From the NCBI RefSeq assembly GCF_947179515.1, contig NC_067474.1:91340824-91404823 (forward strand): a DNA stretch of 64,000 nt, given 5' to 3'. This DNA is from Apodemus sylvaticus. Lineage: Eukaryota; Chordata; Mammalia; Rodentia; Muridae. A program made the translations under genes and the position numbers. Numbering within the stretch: the stretch's first letter is position 1; every line of letters starts with the position of its first letter. Under the pieces are notes generated by a model. That model did no database searches, was not told the origin of the DNA, and worked only from the letters and a program-made list of their open reading frames with translations. This document shows positions 45,501 through 60,698 of the stretch, in pieces.

Positions 45501-46335
45501 GAACACCAATAGCGTATGCTCTAAGAGCAAGAATTGACAAATGGGACCTCATAAAATTACAAAGTTTCTGTAAGGCAAAGGACACCATCAAGAGGACAAA
45601 TTGGCAACCAACAAATTGGGAAAAGACCTTCACCAATCCTACATCAGATAGAGGGCTAATATCCAATATATATAAAGAACTCAAGAAGTTAGACTCCAGA
45701 AAACCAAACAACCCTATTAAAAATTGGGTACAGAGTTAAACAAAGAATTCTCACCTGAAGAACTTCAGATGGAGGAGAAGCATCTTAAAAAATGCTCAAC
45801 TTCATTAGTCATTAGGGAAATGCAAATCAGAACAACCCTGATATTTCACCTTACACCAGTCAGAATGGCTAAGAATAAAAATTCAGGAGATAGCACTTGT
45901 TGGAAAGGGTGTGGAGAAAGAGGAACAGTCCTCCACTGCTGGTGGGGTTGCAAATTGGTACAACCACTCTGGAAATCAGTCTGGCGGTTCCTCCGAAAAC
46001 TGGGCACCTCACTTTCAGAAGATCCTGCTACACCACTCCTGGGCATATACCCAGAAGATTCCCCACCATGTAATAAGGATACATGCTCTACTATGTTCAT
46101 AGCAGCCCTATTTATAATTGCCAGATGCTGGAAAGAACCCAGGTATCCCTCAACAGCAGAGTGGATGCAAAAAATATGGTATATCTACACAATGGAGTAC
46201 TATTCAGCCATTAGAAACAATGAATTCATGAAATTCTTAGACAAATGGATGGAGCTAGAGAACATCATACTAAGTGAGGTAACCCAGACTCAAAACGTGA
46301 ATCATGGTATGCACTCACTAATAAGTGGATATTAA
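42502..46335 (+). pseudogene. L1 copy 3 ORF2, broken by shifts and stops
   Basis: ATG at 42502. The endonuclease half is well kept (QETH, VGDFNT) to 43125, where an extra TA (CCATATATAATTGG against CCATATAATTGG in copy 1) shifts the frame. A second shift lies in an A8 run at about 43910 (A7 in copy 1). A TAA occurs at about 44640, a TGA at about 45030, and a one-base loss near 45725 moves the last part into a third frame. The reverse-transcriptase core reads SADD at 44605-44616 where copies 1 and 2 have FADD. The C-terminal cysteine motif starts at 45898 and is intact. The stop at 46333-46335 is the family's usual end. Confidence 0.95.
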
Positions 46336-46590
46336 CCTAGAAACCTGGAATACCCAAAACATAATCTACACATCAAATGAGGTACAAGAAGAAAGGAAGA
46401 GTGGCCCCTTGTTCTGGAAAGACTCAGTGAAGCAGTATTCAGCAAAACCAGAACGGGGAAGTGGGAAGGGGTGGGTGGGAGGACAGGGGGAGAGAAGGGG
46501 GCTTATGGAACTTTCTGGGAGTGGGGGGCCTAGATAAGGGGAAATCATTTGAAATGTAAATAAAAAATATATCCAATAAAAAAAAAAAAA
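46336..46590 (+). other. L1 copy 3 3' UTR, G-rich, and first poly(A)
   Basis: A purine-rich region (about 46453-46545) has many runs of three or more G with short loops, followed by AATCATTTGAAATGTAAATA and an A13 run at 46578-46590 overlapping AATAAA. Such G-rich tracts are a known trait of L1 3' UTRs. Confidence 0.85.
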
Positions 46591-46706
46591 CAGTTGAGCC
46601 AACTTTCCAACCCTCACCACAGTCTATCCACCACATGTGGTGCCCAGACATACACAGAGGCAAAGCATTTACATACATAAAATAAAAATAAAATAATGTT
46701 TAAAAA
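46591..46706 (+). other. 3'-transduced sequence with second A-rich tail
   Basis: Non-L1 DNA between the first poly(A) and the right TSD. It ends in ATAAAATAAAAATAAAATAA and TAAAAAAA, providing an AATAAA-like signal for read-through transcripts. Its right half resembles the 3' tail of a B-type SINE, so the source locus may have had a SINE fragment downstream of its L1. Confidence 0.8.
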
Positions 46707-46720
46707 AATAGTCAATAATT
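46707..46720. repeat. Right TSD of L1 copy 3
   Basis: AATAGTCAATAATT, a perfect 14-bp repeat of 40879-40892. Confidence 0.93.
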
Positions 46721-47383
46721 TCTTAATGGTTTTTACATATTAATTTTCATTTCTCTATATCATATTCCCACTTCCTTTTTACTTTCATTTGACATTTGAA
46801 ATGATACTTCAGAGTACCTCTTAATATTCTTCTTTATATTTTCTAATATGTCAATAAAGTATGTCAAGAAAAGAAAATCACATTATGCAACATTTATTTA
46901 ATGCTTTTTAAGCTAATTATTCTCATCTATTTCTCAGTTAGATGCTCAAAAATCTATGTAAAAGCATTCCTATTGTTTTAATTGCAAAACTATATGGATC
47001 AAAGTAACTAACACAAAATAAAAACAAGCAAAGTTTTCTTTAGTTTACAGTATACAGGTGCCACTTCTGCATACCAGTGTTTCACAGTTTTCTTATTATT
47101 TAATTTGTTTGAACTGACTGTCTGTGCCTTTCGGTCTTCTGATTACAGGTGCTTCAATGCAATATGAAATAATTGGGAGGGACATGCAAGTAACTATTTC
47201 ATTGCTTAAACATTTTTGTTTAGTGTTTTCCTTGGTTATTGAAACAATTTTTATCTTTTATTAATGTCCTAATAAACTCTTAGTTGCTACTATCATTAAG
47301 CTAGTGATCCAGTAGAAGATTTTCTTGCTATCATTATCCTTAAGATTTATTACAAAATAACTTACATTTTGTATTTCTTTATT
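46721..47383. other. No feature recognised
   Basis: AT-rich sequence. Confidence 0.45.
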
Positions 47384-47545
47384 GTGTGCTCATGTGTGTG
47401 TGTGTGTGTGTATACTTGCATGCTCACAGATACTATAGTGAACACCTGTATGCTGAAAACAAGTTGTAAGAATTGATTTTCTCCTTTTACCAAGTGAGAT
47501 TCAGGTGATCAGGCCTGGCATCAAGTGGTTGAGCCATTTCAAATT
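47384..47545 (-). mobile_element. B3-type SINE, minus strand, with (TG)n tail side
   Basis: AACAAGTTGTAAGAATTGAT at about 47459 and CTCCTTTTACCAAGTGAGAT are reversed B3 blocks. The tRNA-like head in reverse lies at about 47510-47545 (GTGGTTGAGCCATTTC). The (TG)n run at 47397-47411 matches the CA-rich tail. It is old and diverged. Confidence 0.65.
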
Positions 47546-48579
47546 CCAAACTGGTTACTTTGTAATTTCTTATATTCAGCCACTGGAATTTTAATTTTTG
47601 TATTGTGTTATTGTTTCATCAAATATCCAGTGTTTAGGTTTATTAGTATTGATGACTTCTGTATTTTCTATTTTGTTTTCTTGTAGAGACTAGTAGTTAA
47701 CAGCAATCACGTCTCAGATATTGAAAAATTTTAGATGCAGCTGTGTGTGCCTTCCATGCACAAAGTATAAAATGCTGCTATGGAAATTAGGGACAATTTT
47801 TTATTGAAGAATGCTATTATTTATTATATTATCACCAAATAGACCATAAAAAGTCTTCTTAAGTAACAGCTTATAGTTAATATAGTTTGGCAAGTGGGCA
47901 TGACATGTCATAAATAAGGTAGATGTTAAGAGAATAGGCAACTCTGAGTTAATCTGTGCTAATTCCCACTAAGAACAGATGATATTAGGGAATATAAAGT
48001 AATTTTATGGTAATCATTTTATGAGCATCTGTTGAATAGATAAGATAATGAGATTACAAATCAATAGACTAGTTAAAAGACAAAATGTCATTCCTATCTA
48101 ATTATCTTATTGCTATTTAATGCATATCATTCAATAAAAACAAAAAACAAAACAGTTGCTATAAGCAATGTCAATTGTAGATCCAAGTAGAAGAAAATAT
48201 AAGAGAAGAATTGCTAACATTCATACTATACATTAAAAATAAGTAAAGATCCCAGATAGTACTCTGTGATTCTGTAATTGCCCAATATTATACCTGCAAA
48301 GATTTTATTTATATAGATTTTTCAAGTAATGCACTTATTTTTCTAAGGCGACTTTCACTTGACCTACAGTATCTAATGGCTTTTGCAGCTGCTATTTTAC
48401 AATAGGGTCCTTTTAAGGAAACAATGGCAGTATTGTTATGGTCCAAAAAGAAAAACAATTTAAAGTATGAATGAAATATAGCATTTGGTACTTATTAACA
48501 ATTATCATTGCTAATCTGAATACTAGATGAAATGATACACATAAAATCACATGTAATAATCATATTGCCATAATCACAC
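47546..48579. other. No feature recognised
   Basis: AT-rich, with no supported gene or repeat. Confidence 0.45.
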
Positions 48580-48669
48580 TACACAAAACACACATTCACA
48601 AACGCATACACTCAGACACACAAACACCACCACTACTACCACCACCATCACCGCCACCACCACCACCAT
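48580..48669 (+). repeat. (CA)n to (CAC)n compound microsatellite
   Basis: CACACA-rich sequence passing into a CCACCA repeat ending at about 48668. Confidence 0.92.
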
Positions 48670-48830
48670 TAGAGAGAGAGAAAGAGTCAGAGTCAGAGCC
48701 AGAGACAGAGAGACGGAGAGAAAGTCACACAGAAAGATATAGAGAGAGAACAAGAAAGGGGAGTGAAAGACACAAAGAGAAGCTCGGATACAGAGGACAG
48801 CCAAAGAAAGAGGAAAAGACACTTAGAAAT
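48670..48830 (+). repeat. (GA)n / purine-rich degenerate repeat
   Basis: AGAGAGAG followed by AGAGTCAGAGTCAGAG-type units and further purine-rich sequence. Confidence 0.9.
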
Positions 48831-48872
48831 GGGGAGAGATGAAAAGTAAGAATAAAGGAGGCATTTTGTGAC

Positions 48873-49105
48873 TATAGAGAGAGCTCAACCGGTAAAGTAC
48901 ATGCCATGCAAATATGATGACTCAAGTTTGAGTCCACAGAAATTAAATGAATCCTGAGAATGCAGCTTTCTTATAAGCTCACAAAGCAGGAGACAGACAC
49001 AGGGGATCCCCAGTGTTGAATTGAGAGATCCTGCCTCAATATTTATGATCAAAAGCAATCAATTAAGATACCAGGGGTCACTCTCTGGCTTCTACATATA
49101 CACGC
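48873..49105 (+). mobile_element. B4/RSINE-type composite SINE, plus strand
   Basis: The head TAGAGAGAGCTCAACCGGTA with a following GCCATGCAAATATGATGACT is a diverged tRNA-like (ID-like) part. GATCCTGCCTCAATATTTAT at about 49028 and GGTCACTCTCTGGCTTCTAC at about 49076 are the reversed-order B1-like and tail blocks expected in B4. It leads into a CA-rich tail. Confidence 0.65.
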
Positions 49106-49215
49106 ATATGTTTGGAAGCATATCTGTGCACACACGTGTTCAAAAACACATGTGGTCATGCATACACATGTGTTCCAAAACACATGTGGACCTGAATACA
49201 AATACACATGCAGAA
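49106..49215 (+). repeat. CA-rich degenerate repeat after the B4-type SINE
   Basis: ACACATGTGG-type units recur at about 49147, 49165 and 49181. Confidence 0.8.
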
Positions 49216-50409
49216 AAAAATCACTTTATTCTCTAGTTACTATTAAAAATAATTATTTCAAAATGCATATCATGTATCCAAACTCCACAGATATTTCATA
49301 TCTGTTTTAAATGATTTTGTCCAGACAAATGCCCTTCACCACAGCAACATTTGCAACCTGGCAGATCAGAGTATTGTATTTTTTCCTCTACTTCTCATTA
49401 TTGAATTATATTTTTATTTTTGTATGTGTTTTTAAATAAGTTCAGTTCAAATAGAAATTTTTTTCAGAGGAATGGACTGTGTCACATATTTTTTCATAGT
49501 TTCCTATAGTTCCACGGAGTGCTGCTCACACTGAAAACAAAAAGTAGTACTATCTTAAAACTATTTTTAATTGATTAATTAAGTTGGCACCTTGGAAATA
49601 ATTTATTGCTTTCCTGATAATGTGCATGAACAGTATTTTATAATGTGCCCAACTATGATTGCAATATGCTCAAAGCTTGCTTGAACCCTAAAGACATTTC
49701 TCTCATTTACAGTCTATGGATTGTACTATCTCCTTAAAATGTCAAATATCCGTGTTGTTATCTACAAAGGAGCCCTGCCATTTCATGTCTAGTTATAATT
49801 ACTCATTTTAAAGGTAACTTCATTTTCACATTCCAGAGAATGTGTGATGGTAAAATGGATTCTTTTCTTGAGGCCTTTCTTATGTATAACTTTCTACTTG
49901 CTCAAGTTTGACAAGAAAAAAAGCACCTCTTTATAAAATGTACATTTTCCATTGAAAGCTAATGGAAGTTTTCTCTATGTTGACATTCTTCCTAAATTGT
50001 GTAGTAGCATGATCTGTACATCAGAATTACGAAGCCCTACAGAAATAGAGTGTATTCAACAATTCTCTTTCATGTAAACTAACATACTACTTCTTCTACC
50101 TTCTTTTTCTCCCTCCTAACAATCTATTTGTCTCTTTACTATTTGTTTTTCTTCTATCTGCTTGATGATGTCCCACCTTCTTGGCCTTTTCTTTTCTTTT
50201 AAATTCTTTTCACAGCTCTGCTTTCAAATACAATTTAGTTTAGACCATGCTGTGAAAGAAAGATGTTACAATGCCAATTTATGTGGATTCTGCCCTTGAA
50301 GCTCTCACTGCCTGCTAAGACAGATGGCACACCTATGAATTAAATATAATACATATTACCACTGATAAATGCCATGAGAAAATCATTAATATGCCTTTTT
50401 GAAAGCAGA
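49216..50409. other. 1.2 kb without a recognised feature
   Basis: AT-rich. No domain, SINE or LINE similarity was seen. Confidence 0.45.
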
Positions 50410-50652
50410 CCCAGTTGCCCAGCTTTGTATTCTATGCTACTCTAGTGTAATTCATGGTCTGCTTGGTTAAAGACTAAGTTCAAGGTCAATGAGTTCCTTA
50501 GTGAGATCTGTCCTGAAAAGAATAATTGGCAGGAAATCTGGCTGTAGATCAATGTGAGAATGCTTGTTTAGAATGCATGAGGTCTTGTCTTTGCTACTCA
50601 TGACTAAATACACAAATAAATTAATTAATTAATAAAAAAATTAATAAATAAA
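50410..50652 (+). mobile_element. B1-ID fused SINE (ID_B1/B4 group), plus strand
   Basis: GTTCAAGGTCAATGAGTTCC at about 50479 is a diverged B1 part. GGCTGTAGATCAATGTGAGA (50541-50560) with GCTTGTTTAGAATGCATGAG is an ID-like part with a box A-like sequence. The tail is TTAATTAATTAATAAAAAAA. It is old and diverged. Confidence 0.65.
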
Positions 50653-51438
50653 TTCTTCTAAAGGCAAACTACTTTTTTCCATTTTTATAATCATAACTTC
50701 CACATTACTTACTCATAAAAGTATTCAATCAAACATTTTTATGTATTTAGTTTTTATGTATTTTTTACAAATAATTCCATTTATTAGAGAAATTGCTTAT
50801 GTTGTTAGGAGAAATAAAGCTCTGTAAATGTAAAGGGTGAAGATTTGATGCACCGATTTAATCTGTAAATACTGGCATCTTACCCAGAAAGATTTCATTT
50901 AGAAGAAAGTATTCAGACTCAGAGGCAAATGTATTGCAGAAGAAAATGTACTACTGAGTCCAAACATGTAGTCAGGAGAGAGCTGATATGAGAGCTGAAG
51001 TGCATGATACCAAAGAAACAATGTTGTCACCTCTCCTTATGCCGTTCCTTCCATCCAAAGACCAAGCTCTACAAAATGTAGTAGTGCAATGGCTTGGCTA
51101 AGCAGAGTGCTACATCCAGGGCCAAGCAGCACAGTATGGGAAGGAAGAGGAACAATGTCTTATTATACTCCTTTTTAATTGGCTCTGTTTTATGTGCTCC
51201 ACTTGCCCCTTCCCAGAGTTTCCCAACTCTTTGTACTCCTCTTCAGCTCTAACACTGTCCTCCCACAAGCCACGGCATCCTTTTTCTCTGGAGCATCTAG
51301 TCTTTACAGGACTAGGCACATTCAATTCCAATGGGGCCAGACAAGGCAGCTAGCCTTTTTTGTTTAAAGGATGGATGCTAAATCAACTCTGATTGGAGTC
51401 CTCCCAGATCACCTGTATGTGTGTTTCTAGGTTAGGGA
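50653..51438. other. No feature recognised
   Basis: No repeat or coding domain recognised. ORFs at 51110-51331 and 51179-51367 lack known domains. Confidence 0.45.
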
Positions 51439-51449
51439 TAAGGTAGATT
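51439..51449. repeat. Left TSD of the inverted L1
   Basis: TAAGGTAGATT, identical to 52575-52585. Confidence 0.9.
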
Positions 51450-52574
51450 TGGGGTAGTTTTGATTTGCATTTTCCTGATGACTATGTATGTTGGACATTT
51501 CTTTAGGTGCTTCTCTGCCACTCAATATGCCTCAGGTGAAAATTCTTTGCTTAGCTCTGTACCCCATTTTTAATGGGGTTATTTGGCTCTCTGGAGTCTA
51601 CCTTCTTGAGTTCTTTTTATATCTTGGATATTAGCTCTCTGTCAGATGTAGATTTGTAAAGATCTTTTCCCAATTTGTTTGTTGCTGTTTTGTTCTTTTG
51701 ACAATGTCCTTTGCCTTACAGAAACTCAGTAATTTTATTAGGTCCCATTTGTCAATTCTTGATCTTAGAGTTGAGACTTCAACTTATACCAGTCAGATTG
51801 GCTAAGATAAAAAACTCAGGAGAGAACAGGTGCTGGTGAGGATGTGGAGAAAGAGGAACACTCCTCCACTGCTGGTGGGGTTGCAAGCTGATACAACCAC
51901 TCTAGAAAAGGGGGAGGTTGTGGAGAAAAAGGAACACTCTTCCACTGCTGGTGGGATTACAAGCTGGTACAACCACTCTGGAAATCATTCTGGCAGTTCC
52001 TCAGAAAACTGGGCATGATATTACCTGAGGACCCCACTATACCACCTCTGGGAATGCACCCATAGGATACATGCTCCACTACGTTCATAGCAGCCCTATT
52101 TATAATAGCCAGAAGCTGGAAAGAACCCAGACAGATGTCCCTCAATGGAGGAATAGATAGAGAAAATGTGGTGTATATACACCATGGAGTACTATTCAGC
52201 CATTAGAAACATTGAGTTCATGAAATTCTTAGACAAATGGATAGCACTGGAGATCATCATCCTAAGTGAGGTAACCCAGTCTCAAAAGAACACTCATGGT
52301 ATGCACTCACTGATAAGCAGATATTAACCTAGAACCTTGGAATACCCAAGACACAATCCACATATTAAATGATGCTCAAGAAGAAGGAAGGAGTAGTCCC
52401 TGGTCCTGGAAAGGCTTAATGCAGCAGTGTAGGGGAATATCAGAACAGGGAAGTGGGAAGGGGTGGATTGGGGAACAGGGAAGGGAAGAGTTCTTATGGC
52501 ACTTTAGGGGAGGGGAATCCAGTAAATGGGAAATCATTTGAAATGTAAATAAAGAATATATCGAATAAAAAAAG
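51450..52574 (+). mobile_element. L1 with 5' inversion (twin priming), plus strand
   Basis: 51450-51770 is minus-strand ORF2 text; 51771-52574 is plus-strand ORF2 C-terminus, 3' UTR and poly(A). In L1 coordinates the two parts are adjacent: the inverted part ends at the QIKTT-like codons and the forward part starts with the following ones. A perfect 11-bp TSD flanks the whole. The forward part contains a 76-bp imperfect tandem duplication (from 51843 and from 51919) that repeats the cysteine-motif coding region. Non-coding. Confidence 0.93.
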
Positions 52575-52585
52575 TAAGGTAGATT
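52575..52585. repeat. Right TSD of the inverted L1
   Basis: TAAGGTAGATT, a perfect match to the left copy. Confidence 0.9.
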
Positions 52586-57289
<4,704 letters not shown>

Positions 57290-57946
57290 TTTTTTTTCCG
57301 CATGGTATATTCTTCATTTACATTTCAAATGATTTCCCCTTTCCTTGATCCCCCTTCCCTGCAAGCCCTCTTCCCTTCCCCTGTTCCCCCATTGACCCCT
57401 TCCCACTTTCCTGTTCTGGTATTCCCCTCCACTGCTGCACTGAGCCTTTCCAGAACTAGGGGCCACTCCAACATTCTTCTTGAACATCATTTGATATGTG
57501 GATTGTGTCTTGGGTATTCCAAGCTTCTAGGCTACTATTTGCTTATCAGCGAGTTCATATCATGAGTGTTCTTTTGAGACTGGGTTACCTCACTTAGGAT
57601 GATGATCTCTAGCTCCATCCATTTGTCTAATAATTTCATGAATTCATTGTTTCTAATGGATGAATAGTGCTCCATTGTGCATATATACCATATTTTTTCC
57701 CATCCATTCCTCCATTGAGGGACATCTGGTTTTTTTTTCCAATTTCTGGCTATTATAAATAGGGCTGCTATGAACATGGTGAAACTTGTATTCTTATTAC
57801 ATGCTGGGGAATCCTCTGGGCATATGCCCAGGGGTGCTATAGCAGGGTCCTCCGCAAGTGTCGTGCCCAGTTTTCTGAGGAACCACCAGATGGATTTCCA
57901 GAGTGGTTGTACCAGCTTGCAATCCAACCAGCATTGGAGGAGTGTT
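57290..57946 (-). mobile_element. 5'-truncated L1 (3' UTR and ORF2 C-terminus)
   Basis: Poly-T at 57290-57298, 3' UTR in reverse, the ORF2 end at about 57530, then the C-terminus up to 57946, where similarity stops inside the cysteine-motif region (GGAGGAGTGTTCT). The frame 57927-57535 is part of ORF2. I found no convincing TSD. Confidence 0.9.
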
Positions 57947-58587
57947 CTCTACAAATATTAACAGCTAAAAGTATAGTAAGTAATAAACCAAAACAGACAT
58001 AAGAAATGAAGACACAGAAAATTGTGCAAAGTTCTTTAATCAGTGAGTTCTAGAGTGTCTGACATCTGTACACCAATCTTACTTTGTACATTTGCAATCA
58101 TCTTTTAAATTTCTAGCTTTAGTCTTCTGATATCAGTAAAAAACCTTTCATTCTACAAGTTGATACATAACTTCCAGTAACTAATTCTAGTTCTCCTTTC
58201 CTATGCTGCTACGGAGCATACGATTCTTCTCAGTGGTTAGTATATCACATATTTTATAAAATCTTGTTGATTCTCCAGTAAAAGTCTTCTACTTGTTTTG
58301 TTCATATCTTTTCACATAGAATTTATGATTTCCCAACTAATTTAATTTAAGCTTATAATTCATAGTAAAAACATCATTGGATTTATCAATATTTCTTTAA
58401 GTGTACTTGAATCCATATTTTGATAATGATTTCTACATATACTTCTTAGTGCATATCCATATCTATGCTAGTGAATTACTGAAGAAGTAAATTCATGGCT
58501 TTCAGTTTATTTATGACATTATTATGCAGGTTATTACTAGAATCTTCTTTGAAATTTTCATATTTATGAAGCTATATATTCTTGATA
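57947..58587. other. No feature recognised
   Basis: AT-rich sequence. Confidence 0.45.
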
Positions 58588-58968
58588 AGTTTATGTCAAG
58601 TTGACATAAATTAGAGTCATTTAGGAAGAGGGATCCTCAGATGGAAAATACACTAATCAAATTGGCTTGTTGGAAAACATGTGGGATATTTTCCTGATTA
58701 ATGATCAATATGCAGGGTCCAGCACTTCTGGGCAATGCTATCATATGGTTCTTGGTCCTGTATGCTCTGATAAAGACATCTGATATATCTTCACAGTAAG
58801 CAGTGTTCTCCCATGGTCTATAATTCAATTCTTGCTTAAAGATTCCTGTCTTTAGTTTTTCCCTGATTAGACTGGGAAAGGCTATGAGTTGAGAAACCCT
58901 GATCCTTCCAAAGTTGGTTTCACCTAAAGTTATCTATAAGTGCAATAGAAAAATCTAACTCAGAAGCT
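58588..58968 (+). mobile_element. MaLR-like LTR, plus strand, near full length
   Basis: Opening GTCAAGTTGACATAAATTAG (58596-58615), then GAAGAGGGATCCTCAGATGG and CCTGATTAATGATCAATATG. The end GTGCAATAGAAAAATCTAAC (about 58940) is the family's conserved 3' end. No internal sequence is attached. Confidence 0.7.
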
Positions 58969-59404
58969 GTGCCTTCATCTTGTTCATGTAGGACAAAATA
59001 AAGAGAAATTCCACCTTGAACTCTGATTTTAGTGCTGCATGATTAATACCTCATCTATAAAGTGTATTTTTATAAGCCAAACACTGTTATGCTTTTCCTA
59101 GCTTCAGTATTTAGTGTCCTTCATCCTGATATCTCAGGTCTCACAGTTTGTTCAAAATTCCATTTAATTGTTGATTTTGTTGTTTCTTTAAGTTCTTAAC
59201 CAGGATACTATCTTGATAAAACACACACACACTTCACAAAAAGGTCTGAATACTCAAGTCTAGACTATGATCAACAGTTCTAAAAGGACATTGTAAACAA
59301 AATATTAGGCATATTTCTCTTATGCTTTTGAGAACACATTAAAACCATTGGTCAGGATTGAGTCAGTAAGTTCAGTCTCTAGGGAGAACCTGAAACCAAA
59401 TCTT
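58969..59404. other. No feature recognised
   Basis: AT-rich, with a short (CA)n run at about 59221-59232. Confidence 0.4.
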
Positions 59405-59416
59405 AAGATGAATGGT
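59405..59416. repeat. Left TSD of the small inverted L1
   Basis: AAGATGAATGGT pairs with AAGATAAATGGT at 59715-59726 (one mismatch). Confidence 0.75.
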
Positions 59417-59714
59417 ATTCAGAGCTTCTGGGCTAATTAATATCCACTTATCAGTGATTGTGTTCTATGTGTATTCTTCTGTGAATACCCAAGACATAAG
59501 TAGCATATCAAATGAATCCCATCAAGAAGTAAGGAGAGGCCTGATACAGCATTGTAGGGGAGTATGAGGACAGAGAAAAAGGAGGGAGGTGATTGGAGAA
59601 TGGGTGGAGAGAAAGTTTATGGGACATATGGGGAGGGGGGAACTGGGAAAGGGGAAAGCATTGAGAATGTAAACAAAGAATTTAGAAAATAAAAATAATA
59701 ATAAAGAAAGAAAA
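59417..59714 (+). mobile_element. Very short L1 with 5' inversion, plus strand
   Basis: 59417-59482 is the minus-strand end of ORF2 (stop codon region GGCTAATTAATATCCACTTA in reverse). 59483-59714 is the plus-strand 3' UTR (type of copy 1) and A-rich tail. Both pieces meet at the same L1 coordinate (GAATAC), as expected of twin priming. Confidence 0.88.
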
Positions 59715-59726
59715 AAGATAAATGGT
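59715..59726. repeat. Right TSD of the small inverted L1
   Basis: AAGATAAATGGT, one mismatch to the left copy. Confidence 0.75.
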
Positions 59727-60187
59727 GATTTTTTTTCCAAATGAGAAACCATTTCCCCTCGTCTTTGATTCTTATTTTATATAAAAAGGGTCCAAGTTTA
59801 CATGGGTAAGCATCAAGACTGCTGAAAAATAAGGGTACTTTTAAAAATAGAAATTCATATTTTATCTCCTATGAAAAAAGCCAAAGATAATCCACAAATC
59901 TACACAAATTATGATTAACTATACTGCTCAAGGGCACTATAAATCTTATTCACACAAAAGATATAATAGCATCTAATTCCTCAGAGTTACTCATGAGTCA
60001 TTAATTTGTACAAAGTCATCTTCAAACATGACAACTGTAAAAGTTTCTTTAAGTTAGAATATCAAGATGGTCAGTGACTTGGCACAAAGCCTGAAAGCCT
60101 GAGGAGAAACCCATATGTTGGGAGGCAAGAACTAACTTCCACAAATTGTCATCAGACCTCCATATATTTGTGTCATGGTATGCAAAT
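59727..60187. other. No feature recognised
   Basis: AT-rich sequence. Confidence 0.4.
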
Positions 60188-60298
60188 TTATACACCACAC
60201 CACACCACACACACACAAATAGACTCATACATTTGCATATTCACACACACACAAACACACACATACACACACACACGAACACACACACACACACACAT
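60188..60298 (+). repeat. (CA)n compound microsatellite
   Basis: CACCACACCACACACACACAC, interrupted by a short AT-rich piece, then further CACACA runs. Confidence 0.95.
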
Positions 60299-60685
60299 AA
60301 TTAGTTTGTTGAAAACACGAAACTTCTTCTATCTCCTCTAAATCCCTAACATAGTAAAGGATGTTACAGAGAGGGTTATAGATCTTGAACATAAGAAAAA
60401 GGATTTAAGAAAAAGGATTGAAAATGTCATCTTTTTGGTATACCAAAGATATTATCATAAACTCATAACCGTGATTATCTGTATTTGGCCTGCATAAAAT
60501 TGGTCTTTAAAAAAGAGTTATGGATCAAGAAGAAGTTCATGATATCTTTCCATTCCCAAACTTTTGGCTATTTTTACTTTCTGTTCAAGTCTTCAGTTGG
60601 ATTTGTGGAGCCCAGTCCCACGTGATAAATCTACATTAAATCTATGCTTGCATACTGAGGGATCATTGTAGAATAGGTCATGTAG
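60299..60685. other. No feature recognised
   Basis: Nothing supported. Confidence 0.4.
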
Positions 60686-60698
60686 AAAGATTGTAAGA
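60686..60698. repeat. Left TSD of the B1 element
   Basis: AAAGATTGTAAGA(G), repeated at 60861-60874; the final G may belong to either the TSD or the SINE. Confidence 0.93.

Larger units (their letters stand above)
40893..46706 (+). mobile_element. Full-length L1 retrotransposon, copy 3, with 3' transduction
   Basis: The 5' UTR is one unit (40893-41239), followed by ORF1 (41240-42442 with an internal stop), ORF2 (42502-46335, broken), a G-rich 3' UTR and a first poly(A) at 46578-46590. About 110 bp of non-L1 sequence and a second A-rich tail follow. The 14-bp TSD lies after the second tail, so the extra DNA is part of the inserted unit. The element begins at GGCACAGAGC, exactly the boundary of a 5' UTR unit as seen in copy 1 (5983). 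Confidence 0.95.
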
